Source of the DNA: 73-13 sp035556075
GTDB lineage: Bacteria; Actinomycetota; Actinomycetes; Actinomycetales; Microbacteriaceae
DNA: 50,310 bases
Assembly (NCBI GenBank): GCA_035556075.1
Contig: DATMFQ010000018.1
Location: 1-50,310, forward strand
Reading direction: 5' to 3'
Below the pieces are notes generated by a model. That model made no database searches. It was not told where the DNA came from and saw only the letters and a program-made list of their open reading frames with translations. The position numbers were made by a program, and so were the translations under genes. Of the stretch, positions 37,739 through 45,293 are shown in pieces (within the stretch, counting starts at the first letter, position 1; the number at the start of each line of letters is the position of its first letter).

Positions 37739-38110
37739 ATGACCGAGATCGAACTCGTCCAGCCCGAGCGCCCCGTGCCGCCGATCGCGACCGCCGCCAT
37801 CCACGGTGACACCATCTACTGCACCGTCGTCCCGGAGGAGGCCGACGGGTCGATCCTGCCGGGGGACATCACCGAGCAGGCCGAGAAGGTGTTCGCCAAT
37901 CTCGCCGCACTGCTTACGTCCCTCGGCTCCTCGCTCGAGCGGGTCCTCCACGTGACGGTGTACCTGCCGGACATCGCCGACCGCGGCGGGATGACCGAGG
38001 TGTGGGAGCGGACATTCGCGCCGGTGTACCCCGCGCGGGCGACCGTCCAGGTCGGGCTCGCGCATCCCGACATGCGCATCGAGCTCACCGTCATCGCCGC
38101 TCGCGGCTGA
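37739..38110 (+). CDS. Rid-family (RidA/YjgF-like) protein
   Basis: 123 residues with the trimeric Rid fold. The pattern is AAIHGDTIYCTVVP, EQAEKVFANLAALLTSLGSSLERVLHVTVYLPD and the end segment PARATVQVGLAHPDMRIELTVIA, where the Arg in ARATV aligns with the carboxylate-binding Arg105 of RidA. RidA hydrolyses reactive enamine/imine intermediates. Sitting behind a D-amino-acid dehydrogenase-like gene that releases imines, it could speed or detoxify that step. AAGGA lies about 5 nt before the ATG. Confidence 0.88.
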   Translation: MTEIELVQPERPVPPIATAAIHGDTIYCTVVPEEADGSILPGDITEQAEKVFANLAALLTSLGSSLERVLHVTVYLPDIADRGGMTEVWERTFAPVYPARATVQVGLAHPDMRIELTVIAARG

Positions 38111-38125
38111 GCCGAGCCGCGACGC

Positions 38126-38131
38126 TAGCCT
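38126..38131 (+). promoter_or_regulatory. -10 box of the leaderless PadR gene
   Basis: TAGCCT, 6 nt before ATG 38138. Confidence 0.6.
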
Positions 38132-38137
38132 GGTGCC

Positions 38138-38542
38138 ATGCCGCTGCGTGACGCGATCCTCGCCGTCCTGACGCTCGGGGAGTGCCACGGCAGTCGGCTC
38201 GCCGCGGAGATCGGCCAGCGCACCGGTAGCCCGGTGAATACGGGCCAGGTCGCCAAGACACTCGTGCGGCTCGCGGACGAGGGACTCGTCGTCGCCCGGC
38301 CGCGCGATGCGCAGGGGCGAATCGCCTACGCGCTGACGGCCGACGGGGGAGCGGTGGCGGCGACGTGGCTGACCGGAGCCGCCATCGATGCAGAACGGCT
38401 TCGACTCGTCGCGAGTCTGCCGAGTGTCGACCGGGACGCGCTGCTCACCGCCCAGCGCCGCGCGCTCGAGTCGGCCATCGCCGAGGCGCCGACTGCTGCG
38501 GGGCTCGCCGAGCCGGCTCGCCGCGGTCGCCCGCCGGCCTGA
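38138..38542 (+). CDS. PadR-family transcriptional regulator
   Basis: 134 residues. A winged helix at the N-terminus (LRDAILAVLTLGECHGSRLAAEIGQRTG ... NTGQVAKTLVRLADEGLVVAR) is followed by a helical dimerisation region (DAERLRLVASLPSVDRDALLTAQRRALESAI). PadR regulators respond to small hydrophobic or aromatic compounds. It is leaderless after TAGCCT. The neighbouring amino-acid operon ends 27 bp upstream and is a possible target, but no operator was identified. Confidence 0.8.
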   Translation: MPLRDAILAVLTLGECHGSRLAAEIGQRTGSPVNTGQVAKTLVRLADEGLVVARPRDAQGRIAYALTADGGAVAATWLTGAAIDAERLRLVASLPSVDRDALLTAQRRALESAIAEAPTAAGLAEPARRGRPPA

Positions 38543-38685
38543 CCCGCGGGCGTCGTCCAGCCGCGTCCCGGCAGGGATCAAGCGGAAATCAGCCACTGGG
38601 TGCATACTGGGGGCACAATTGAAGACATCGCACACGCGCTCCGGTGGTCGGAGGGGAAGCCGTACCACAGAGAATGGAGACCGCA

Positions 38686-39207
38686 GTGTCGATGTCGAGC
38701 GCCCGCCCCGACGCCCTGCTGGCACGGGGTGTCCTCTACGTGCACTCAGCGCCCCGCGCCCTGTGCTCCCATGTCGAATGGGCGGCAGGCGGTGCGCTCG
38801 GCCGTGGCGTCAGCTTTGCCTGGCGCCCGCAGCCGGTGCTCCCGCAGACGCAGCGTGCCGTCTTCGTGTGGGACGGTGAGCCCGGCACGGGTGCCGCCAT
38901 CGCCTCCGCGCTGCGCGGGTGGGAGCACCTCCGCTTCGAGGTGACCGAGGACGCGTCCGCCGGCGGCGACGGCGGCCGCTGGATGCACACCCCCGAGCTC
39001 GGGATCCACTTCGCGCAGACCGATTCGGTCGGCAACCTCGTCGTACCGGAGGACCGCATTCGTGCCGCGCTCGCGCACGCCGGCAACGCATTCGAAATCC
39101 ATCGGGAACTGCGCCTGGCCCTCGGCGAGGCCTGGGACGAGGAGCTCGAGCCATTCCGCCACGCCCACGAGGACGCCCCGGTGGTCTGGCTCCACCGCGC
39201 CGGCTGA
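38686..39207 (+). CDS. DUF3145 protein
   Basis: About 173 residues. The sequence ARGVLYVHSAPRALCSHVEWAAGGALG, VWDGEPGTGAAIASALRGWEHLRFEVTEDA and the C-terminal NAFEIHRELRLALGEAWDEELEPFRHA are the DUF3145 pattern, found almost only in actinomycetes and commonly next to the fab cluster. Function unknown. I chose GTG 38686, 5 nt after GGAGA; ATG 38674 and ATG 38692 in the same frame are alternatives. It converges on fabF with 15 bp between stops. Confidence 0.82.
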   Translation: MSMSSARPDALLARGVLYVHSAPRALCSHVEWAAGGALGRGVSFAWRPQPVLPQTQRAVFVWDGEPGTGAAIASALRGWEHLRFEVTEDASAGGDGGRWMHTPELGIHFAQTDSVGNLVVPEDRIRAALAHAGNAFEIHRELRLALGEAWDEELEPFRHAHEDAPVVWLHRAG

Positions 39208-39222
39208 CACCGCCCGATTGGC

Positions 39223-40461
39223 TCAGACGGAGCGGAAGGCGACGACGGCGTTGTGGCCGCCGAAGCCGAAGGAGTTGCTCAGCGCGAGCTGGTCGCCGCC
39301 CAGGGCGCGCGGCTCGGTCACCACATCGATCGCGATCTCGGGGTCCTGCGCGATGAGGTTCGCGGTCGGCGGTGCCGTGCGCTCATGGAGCGCGAGGATC
39401 GTGAAGATCGCCTCGACCGCGCCGGTCCCGCCGAGCAGATGCCCGGTCGAGCCCTTCGTCGCCGACACCGGAATGCCATCGAGCCGGTCACCGAAGACGA
39501 CACGCAGCGCCTTCGCCTCCGCCACGTCGCCGACCGGTGTCGAGGTCGCATGGGCATTGATGTGCGTGACGTCCGCCTCGGACGCCCCGGCCGCCTCGAG
39601 CGCGAACCGGGTCGCCCGGGCGGCGCCCCACCCCTCCGGGTCGGGGGCGGTGATGTGGTACGCGTCCGAGGTGACCCCGCCGCCGGCGAGCTCCGCGTAG
39701 ATGCGGGCACCACGGGCGACCGCGTGCTCATAGGTCTCGAGCACGACCGCACCGGCGCCCTCGCCCATGACGAAGCCGTCGCGGTCGATGTCGTACGGGC
39801 GGGACGCCGTCGCCGGGTCGTCATTGCGCTTCGACAGCGCCTGCATCGCCGCGAACGAGGCGAGCGTGATCGGATGGATCGCCGCCTCGCTGCCGCCCGC
39901 GACGATGACGTCGGCCTTGCCGGCCTGCAGGTGCTCGTACGCGTTGATGATCGACTCCGTCGACGAGGCGCAGGCCGAGACGACGGTGCGGGCGAAGGCC
40001 CGCGCGTTCAGCGCCATCGAGAGTGCGGTGCCCGCGGCCGAATTCGGCATGAGCATCGGCACCGTCGTCGGGAGGACCCGACGCGGCCCCTTCTCCCGGA
40101 GCGTGTCCCACGCGTCGAGCAGCGTCCACAGGCCGCCGATACCGGTCGCCCAGTCGATGCCGAGCCGCTCCGGCTCGACCTCGGGGGCGCCCGCGTCCGC
40201 CCACGCCTCCCGAGCCGCGATGAGGGCGTACTGGCTCATCGGGTCGTTGCGCTTGACCTCGACCCGCTCGAGCACCTCCTCCGGCCGGACCAGCGCCTCG
40301 GCGGCGAAGGTGACCGGGAGGTCGAACTGGCCCACCCATTCCTGCGTCAGGCTGCGAGCGCCCGACTCCTTGCGGAGCAGGGCGGCCCACGATGCTGGGG
40401 CGGTGCCGCCGATCGGCGTCGTGGCGCCGATACCGGTGACGACAATGCGCTTCAAAGACAC
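39223..40461 (-). CDS. fabF: 3-oxoacyl-[ACP] synthase II
   Basis: 412-residue type II fatty-acid condensing enzyme, extending acyl-ACP with malonyl-ACP. The Cys-His-His triad is visible: VSACASST (Cys), INAHATSTPVGD (His) and KGSTGHLLGGTGA (His), plus the glycine-rich C-terminal SNSFGFGGHNAVVAF. It starts with GTG behind GAGG, 69 bp after acpP. Last gene of fabD-fabH-acpP-fabF, the standard actinobacterial FAS II order. Confidence 0.95.
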   Translation of the reverse strand: MSLKRIVVTGIGATTPIGGTAPASWAALLRKESGARSLTQEWVGQFDLPVTFAAEALVRPEEVLERVEVKRNDPMSQYALIAAREAWADAGAPEVEPERLGIDWATGIGGLWTLLDAWDTLREKGPRRVLPTTVPMLMPNSAAGTALSMALNARAFARTVVSACASSTESIINAYEHLQAGKADVIVAGGSEAAIHPITLASFAAMQALSKRNDDPATASRPYDIDRDGFVMGEGAGAVVLETYEHAVARGARIYAELAGGGVTSDAYHITAPDPEGWGAARATRFALEAAGASEADVTHINAHATSTPVGDVAEAKALRVVFGDRLDGIPVSATKGSTGHLLGGTGAVEAIFTILALHERTAPPTANLIAQDPEIAIDVVTEPRALGGDQLALSNSFGFGGHNAVVAFRSV

Positions 40462-40530
40462 GTCAGACCTCGCTGGTGGTGGGACAGTGCGGGGCGAGTG
40501 ACCCCGGGGCGGTGCTGGGGACAGCCTGGA

Positions 40531-40779
40531 TCAGGCCTGTGCGCCGGTGATGTAGTCGACCGCGTCGCGCACGGTCTTCAGGTCCTTGACGGCCTCGTCC
40601 GGGATCTTCACGTCGAACTTCTCCTCGGCGTTGACGACGATCGTCATCATCGAGATGGAGTCGATGTCGAGGTCGTCGACGAAGGACTTGTCGAGCTCGA
40701 CGACGTCCGCGGCGATGCCGGTCTCGTCGTTGATGAGTTCCGCCAGGCCGGCGAGGACCTCTTCGGTGGACAGTGCCAT
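40531..40779 (-). CDS. acpP: Acyl carrier protein
   Basis: 82-residue acidic four-helix protein that carries growing acyl chains on 4'-phosphopantetheine. The attachment serine is Ser41 in DLDIDSISMM, where the usual DSL reads DSI. AAGGAGAA sits 6-8 nt before the ATG. It lies between fabH and fabF. Confidence 0.95.
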   Translation of the reverse strand: MALSTEEVLAGLAELINDETGIAADVVELDKSFVDDLDIDSISMMTIVVNAEEKFDVKIPDEAVKDLKTVRDAVDYITGAQA

Positions 40780-40815
40780 GGATGTTCTCCTTCAGTTGGG
40801 GATAGCTGATGCAGT

Positions 40816-41811
40816 CTACGGAAGCCTGACGACCTGGCCCGAGTAGACGAGGCCGGCGCCGAAACCAATTTGCAACGCGAGCCCCCCCGACAGCTCCGGG
40901 TGCTCCTCGAGCAGGCGGTGAGTGGCGAGCGGGATGCTCGCGGCCGACGTGTTGCCCGTCGTCGCGATGTCGCGCGCGATCATGACGGACTCCGGGAGCT
41001 GCAGCTGCTTCGCGAATTCGTCGATGATGCGCATGTTCGCCTGGTGCGGGATGAATGCGGCGAGCTCGTCCGCCGTGACCCCCGCGGCATCGAGCGCGGC
41101 CTTCGCCGCCTTCGCCATCTCCCAGACAGCCCAGCGGAAGACGGTCTGACCCTCCTGACGAAGCGTGGGCCACTCGTGCTCGCCATCGCGGAACTCGATG
41201 ATCGTCGCATTCATCGCGACCGCTTCCGCCTTCGAGCCGTCGGAGCCCCACACGACCGGGCCGATGCCGACCTCGTCGCTCGGGCCGATGACGACGGCGC
41301 CGGCGCCGTCGCCGAGCAGGAAGGAGATCGAGCGGTCAGCGGGGTCGACGATGTCGGAGAGCTTCTCGGCGCCGATGACGAGCGCGTAGTGTGCGGCACC
41401 GGCGCGGATGAGCGCATCGGCCTGGGCGACGCCGTAGGAGAAGCCAGCGCACGCCGCGTTGGAGTCGTAGGCGGCGGCCGGGTTCGCCCCGACCCGGTCG
41501 GCGACGATGGCGGAGATCGACGGGGTGATTCGCACGTTGGAGATGGTCGCGACGATGACGAGATCGATCTGCGACGGGTCGACACCCGATCGCTCGATCG
41601 CCTCGCGGGCCGCGTCGGTCGCGAGGTCGAGGGCGAGGACGTCCTTCGGTGCGCGGGTGCGCGTGACGATGCCTGTGCGCTGGCGGATCCACTCGTCGGA
41701 GGAGTCGATCGGGCCGATGAGGTCGTCGTTCGGGACGATGTCGCTGCCGCGTGCCGCGCCGTAAGCGAGGATGCGGGTGCCGACCGGGCCGGTCGTCTGC
41801 TTGAGGCTCAT
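40816..41811 (-). CDS. fabH: 3-oxoacyl-[ACP] synthase III
   Basis: 331-residue initiating condensing enzyme joining acyl-CoA to malonyl-ACP. The catalytic triad is Cys121 in SNAACAGFSYG, His in IPHQANMRIID and Asn in TTGNTSAAS. Actinobacterial FabH often accepts branched primers such as isobutyryl-CoA, which would link to the branched-amino-acid dehydrogenase near 35-38 kb; this is inference. The ATG overlaps the fabD stop (ATGA). Confidence 0.95.
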   Translation of the reverse strand: MSLKQTTGPVGTRILAYGAARGSDIVPNDDLIGPIDSSDEWIRQRTGIVTRTRAPKDVLALDLATDAAREAIERSGVDPSQIDLVIVATISNVRITPSISAIVADRVGANPAAAYDSNAACAGFSYGVAQADALIRAGAAHYALVIGAEKLSDIVDPADRSISFLLGDGAGAVVIGPSDEVGIGPVVWGSDGSKAEAVAMNATIIEFRDGEHEWPTLRQEGQTVFRWAVWEMAKAAKAALDAAGVTADELAAFIPHQANMRIIDEFAKQLQLPESVMIARDIATTGNTSAASIPLATHRLLEEHPELSGGLALQIGFGAGLVYSGQVVRLP

Positions 41812-42725
41812 GCCGTGCCCCCGAGGAGCTCGACGGCGGCCGACAGGTCGTCGGGGGTCTTGATCGCGACGGTCGGCACGCCCTTCAGCGCGCGCTTGGC
41901 GAGCCCGACGAGGGTGCCACCGGGCGCCAGCTCGATGATGCCGGTGACCCCGTCCGCGGCGAATGCGGCCATGCAGCGGTCCCAGCGCACGGGACTGGCG
42001 ACCTGGCCGACGAGCAGATCGAGTGCCTGTCGGCCGTCTGAGACGGTCGAGCCGTCGTGGTTGGTCCACAGGGTGAGAATCGGGTCACTCGGGATGATCT
42101 CGGCGGCGGCACTGCGCAGCGTCTCGACCGCGGGGGCCATGTACGTGGTGTGGAATGCGCCGGCGACCTGGAGCGGGATGACTCGCGTCCCCGCCGGGGG
42201 TTGCTCGGCGAGCTTACCGAGCGCGTCGAGGGGGCCCGCGGCGACAATCTGGCCCCCGCCGTTGTGGTTGGCGGCGGTGAGGTCGAGCGCGGCGAGTGCG
42301 GCGAGCACCTCGTCCTCATCACCGCCGATCACGGCCGACATGCCCGTGGCTTCGAGCGCGGCAGCCTCGGCCATGGCGCGCCCACGGATGCCGACGAGGT
42401 GCATCGCGGTCGTGTCACCGATGACGCCGGCTGCGTAGAGCGCGGCGACCTCGCCGACGGAGTGGCCGGCGACACCGTCGGGGATGGCGACGGCGTGCTC
42501 GATGAGGCTCTCGTAGGCGAGCAGGCTCGCCGCGACGATGAGTGGCTGTGCGACCGCGGTGTCGCGGATCGCGTCCGCGTCCCACTCGGTCCCGGCCGCG
42601 ATGAGGTCGACCCCGGCGGCCTCGCCGAACGCGGTCATGCGCTCACGGGCCCCGTCGAGCTCCAGCCAGGGGCTCAGGAACCCGGGCGCCTGGCTGCCCT
42701 GACCCGGTGCGACGATGACGATCAC
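41808..42725 (-). CDS. fabD: Malonyl-CoA:ACP transacylase
   Basis: 305-residue alpha/beta enzyme that loads malonate onto ACP. The nucleophile is Ser89 in GHSVG, with the substrate-binding Arg in GIRGRAM and the active-site His in GAFHTTYM. PGQGSQ at the N-terminus is the oxyanion-hole motif. It starts with GTG 6 nt after CAGGAT, so it is probably leaderless. First gene of the fab operon. Confidence 0.95.
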   Translation of the reverse strand: MIVIVAPGQGSQAPGFLSPWLELDGARERMTAFGEAAGVDLIAAGTEWDADAIRDTAVAQPLIVAASLLAYESLIEHAVAIPDGVAGHSVGEVAALYAAGVIGDTTAMHLVGIRGRAMAEAAALEATGMSAVIGGDEDEVLAALAALDLTAANHNGGGQIVAAGPLDALGKLAEQPPAGTRVIPLQVAGAFHTTYMAPAVETLRSAAAEIIPSDPILTLWTNHDGSTVSDGRQALDLLVGQVASPVRWDRCMAAFAADGVTGIIELAPGGTLVGLAKRALKGVPTVAIKTPDDLSAAVELLGGTA

Positions 42726-42731
42726 TCAACC

Positions 42732-42737
42732 ATCCTG
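42732..42737 (-). promoter_or_regulatory. -10 box of the fabDHPF operon
   Basis: Minus-strand CAGGAT, one base from TAGGAT, 6 nt before the fabD GTG. Confidence 0.5.
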
Positions 42738-42763
42738 CCAACTTTGCGTGCGTTCGGGGTGGA

Positions 42764-42786
42764 GGAATCGCGCGAATGTCGATTCC
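42764..42786. terminator. Hairpin between the hydroxy-acid oxidase gene and fabD
   Basis: GGAATCG at 42764-42770 and CGATTCC at 42780-42786 with a 9-nt loop, about 47 bp past the oxidase stop on the minus strand. A possible terminator or an operator of fabD. Confidence 0.35.
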
Positions 42787-42814
42787 GGCCTTGTCCGTCC
42801 CCCACAATCGCGCG
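42766..42814. promoter_or_regulatory. Two 9-bp direct repeats upstream of fabD
   Basis: AATCGCGCG at 42766-42774 and again at 42806-42814, 40 bp apart (about four helical turns), 29-77 bp upstream of the -10 box. Candidate sites for the FasR-like activator encoded at 44072. Confidence 0.35.
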
Positions 42815-42832
42815 GCAGGGAGCCGGGTCGGG

Positions 42833-44062
42833 TCAGGGCGCGAGGAGGTCGGGGGTGAGCTCGTCGATCGTGCGGGCGCCGAGCAGTGCCATGGTGTTCC
42901 GGAGCCCGTCGGCGAGGAGCTGGAGGGCACGGTCCGCACCGGCCTCACCGCCCGCCATGAGCCCGTACATGTACGCCCGACCGATCATGACCGCGTCGGC
43001 GCCGGCGGCGAGGGCCACCGCGATGTCGCCGCCGGTGCGGATGCCACTGTCGAGCAGCAGCGGATAGTCGGGCCCGACCGCGGCGCGCACCGCCGGGAGT
43101 GCATCGAGGGTCGCGATCGCCTGCTCGAGCTGGCGTCCGCCGTGGTTCGAGACGATGATGCCGTCGGCGCCCGCGTCGCGGATCGCGACTGCGTCCGCGG
43201 GGGAGACGACGCCCTTGACGATGATCCGACCCGGCCACTCGCCACGCAACCACTCGAGGTCCTCGAAGGTTGCGGCGGCGTCGAGCACCCGATTCATCCC
43301 GGCGAAGTCTTCTTTGTCCCGCTGGATCGCGGCGAAGGTGAGCGGGTCGCGGGTGATCGCGTCGAACCACCAGCGCGGGCGCGTCGCGATCCGCATGGCG
43401 GTGCGCAACGGCACGCTCGGCGGGAAGGTGAGGCCGTTGCGCACATCCCGGTGCCGGTCACCGGCGACCGCGACGTCGACCGTGAAGACGAGTGTGGTGA
43501 ATCCGGCCGCCTTCGCCCGGTCAAGCAGCGCCGCCGAGGCGTCGTGGTCCTTCCACAGGTACAGCTGGAACCACCGCTCGGTGTCGGGCGCGAACTCGGC
43601 AATCTTCTCCGGCGGCTCGGCCGCCATCGTCGACAGCGTGTAGGGGACCCCGGCGCGCCCCGCGGCCCGCGCGGAGCCGATCTCGCCGTCGGCGTGCGCG
43701 CTGCGGGCGAGCCCGATGGGGCCGAGGACGAGCGGCAGGGGGTAGCGCTGGCCGAGGAGCTCGACGCTCGGGTCGATGACGGAGACGTCGCGGAGGGTGC
43801 GCGGGATGAATCGGGCGGCCCGGAACGCGTCGACGTTGCGCCGCACCGCGGTCTCGTCGCCAGCGCCGCCGTCGACGTAGTCGAAGATCGGGCCGGGCGC
43901 GGCCCTGCGGGCGAGGTCGCGCAGGTCAGCGATCGAGGCCGCGCGGGCGAGCCGCCGCTCGAGCCCGCTCTGGCCGGGCTTCGGGAACTGGATGAGGGAG
44001 GCCACTTGGCGCGGCGCAGGAATGCGCCGACGGCCGATCCCGGGGGTCGCCTTCGGTGTCAC
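42833..44062 (-). CDS. FMN-dependent alpha-hydroxy-acid oxidase/dehydrogenase
   Basis: About 409 residues of the lactate/glycolate oxidase family, a TIM barrel oxidising an L-2-hydroxy acid to the 2-oxo acid. Motifs are FDYVDGGAGDE near the N-terminus, LVLGPIGLARSAHADGE, the catalytic HGGRQLEQ (SNHGGRQLEQ) and the FMN phosphate loop DSGIRTGGDIAVALAAGADAVMIGRAYMYG. L-lactate dehydrogenase (LldD) or a mycofactocin-type relative are both possible; no mft genes are nearby. I chose GTG 44062, 6 nt after the TAGGGT box. An adjacent GTG at 44065 adds one residue. It sits between fasR and fabD. Confidence 0.88.
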   Translation of the reverse strand: MTPKATPGIGRRRIPAPRQVASLIQFPKPGQSGLERRLARAASIADLRDLARRAAPGPIFDYVDGGAGDETAVRRNVDAFRAARFIPRTLRDVSVIDPSVELLGQRYPLPLVLGPIGLARSAHADGEIGSARAAGRAGVPYTLSTMAAEPPEKIAEFAPDTERWFQLYLWKDHDASAALLDRAKAAGFTTLVFTVDVAVAGDRHRDVRNGLTFPPSVPLRTAMRIATRPRWWFDAITRDPLTFAAIQRDKEDFAGMNRVLDAAATFEDLEWLRGEWPGRIIVKGVVSPADAVAIRDAGADGIIVSNHGGRQLEQAIATLDALPAVRAAVGPDYPLLLDSGIRTGGDIAVALAAGADAVMIGRAYMYGLMAGGEAGADRALQLLADGLRNTMALLGARTIDELTPDLLAP

Positions 44063-44068
44063 CACGCC

Positions 44069-44074
44069 ACCCTA
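44069..44074 (-). promoter_or_regulatory. -10 box of the leaderless hydroxy-acid oxidase gene
   Basis: Minus-strand TAGGGT, 6 nt before GTG 44062. It overlaps the last codon of the regulator gene. Confidence 0.55.
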
Positions 44075-45259
44075 GTGCCTGCGGCGACGCCCATCTGGTT
44101 CGGCGATGGAGCCGATGATGAGGGCGGACTGCAGGATGAGCGCCTCCCTGGCACCGGTCGCGTCCCAGCCGATCGTCTCGGTGATCCGCTTGAGCCGGTA
44201 CCGCACCGTGTTGGGGTGCACGAAGAGCTCACGGGCGGTCGCCTCGAGGGAGCGGCCGTTGTCGAGGTACGCCCAGAGGGTGCCGAGGAGGTCGGTGGAC
44301 TGCCCCCGGAGCGGCTCATATACCCGGGCGATGAGCGCCTGTCGGGCGAGCGAGTCGCCGGCGAACGCCCGCTCGGGTAGCAGGTCGTCGGCGGGGACCG
44401 GTCGGGGTGCGCCGCGCCAGGCCCGGGCGACCGCGAACCCGGCGAGGGCGGCCCGGGCACTCGTCGAGGCGTCGACGAGGCTCGGCACGGTCGGGCCGAG
44501 CACGAGGTGGCCGTCGCCGAACTCCGGCTCGAGCTGCCTCGCGATCTCGATGAAGGGCAACCGAGGATCGTCCTCGATCTCCGGGTCGGCCGTGGCCGCA
44601 CGCCCGACGACGACGACGAGCCGGCTGCCTTGCACGCCGATGAGGACGTCGGCGGCGAGGTGGCGGGCGGTGCGACGCAACTGGTCGACGTCGAGCTGGC
44701 GCGGGGTGACCCCGACGAGGACGGCGGTCTCACCGTGGCCGTTCCACCCGAGGGCGGCGATGCGGCTCGGCAGCTCGGAGTCGTATTCGCCGGTGAGGAT
44801 CGAGTCGACGACGAGGGCTTCGAGCCGGGCGTCCCAGAGCCCGCGGGACTCGGCGGCGCGCGCGTACACGTCGGCGGCGGCGAAGGCGACCTCCCGCGAG
44901 TACAGCAGGAATGCGTCCCGCAGCCCCAGGTCGTCGCGCGGGATCCGTGTCTCGATGATCTCGACGGTCGTCTTGACGAGTTGCAGCGTCTGGGTGAGCG
45001 AGATGGATCGGAGCAGCTCGCGTGGGGCAGCACCGAAGACGTCGGCCGCGATCCACGGGACGCCCTTCGGGTCGTCATACCACGCGATGAATGCGGTGAT
45101 CCCGGCCTGCGCGACCAGCCCGACCGCGGAGCGGCGGCCCGGCGGCATGTCGCGGTACCAGGGCAGTGAGTCGTCGAGGCGCCGGAGGGTCAGGGTCGAC
45201 CATTCACCGGCCTGGGTCCGAAGCCAGGCGAGCGTCTGTGCCTTGGTGCGCTGGGCCAC
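44072..45259 (-). CDS. fasR: PucR-family regulator, FasR-like activator of fatty-acid synthesis
   Basis: 395 residues. A degenerate sensory region of about 300 residues (DVFGAAPRELLRSISLTQTLQLVKTTVEIIE; then the GGDEF-like fold ending LVVVVGRAAT) leads to the C-terminal PucR helix-turn-helix, SLEATARELFVHPNTVRYRLKRITETIG. In Streptomyces a PucR-type FasR directly activates fabDHPF; here the gene lies just before that cluster. The hydroxy-acid oxidase gene intervenes. It starts with GTG 6 nt after TAGGAT, so it is probably leaderless. Symbol given by family and position. Confidence 0.82.
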   Translation of the reverse strand: MAQRTKAQTLAWLRTQAGEWSTLTLRRLDDSLPWYRDMPPGRRSAVGLVAQAGITAFIAWYDDPKGVPWIAADVFGAAPRELLRSISLTQTLQLVKTTVEIIETRIPRDDLGLRDAFLLYSREVAFAAADVYARAAESRGLWDARLEALVVDSILTGEYDSELPSRIAALGWNGHGETAVLVGVTPRQLDVDQLRRTARHLAADVLIGVQGSRLVVVVGRAATADPEIEDDPRLPFIEIARQLEPEFGDGHLVLGPTVPSLVDASTSARAALAGFAVARAWRGAPRPVPADDLLPERAFAGDSLARQALIARVYEPLRGQSTDLLGTLWAYLDNGRSLEATARELFVHPNTVRYRLKRITETIGWDATGAREALILQSALIIGSIAEPDGRRRRH

Positions 45260-45265
45260 CTCTTG

Positions 45266-45271
45266 ATCCTA
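45266..45271 (-). promoter_or_regulatory. -10 box of the leaderless fasR-like gene
   Basis: Minus-strand TAGGAT, 6 nt before GTG 45259. Confidence 0.6.
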
Positions 45272-45293
45272 GGGAGTGCTGCAACCCGGTGGT

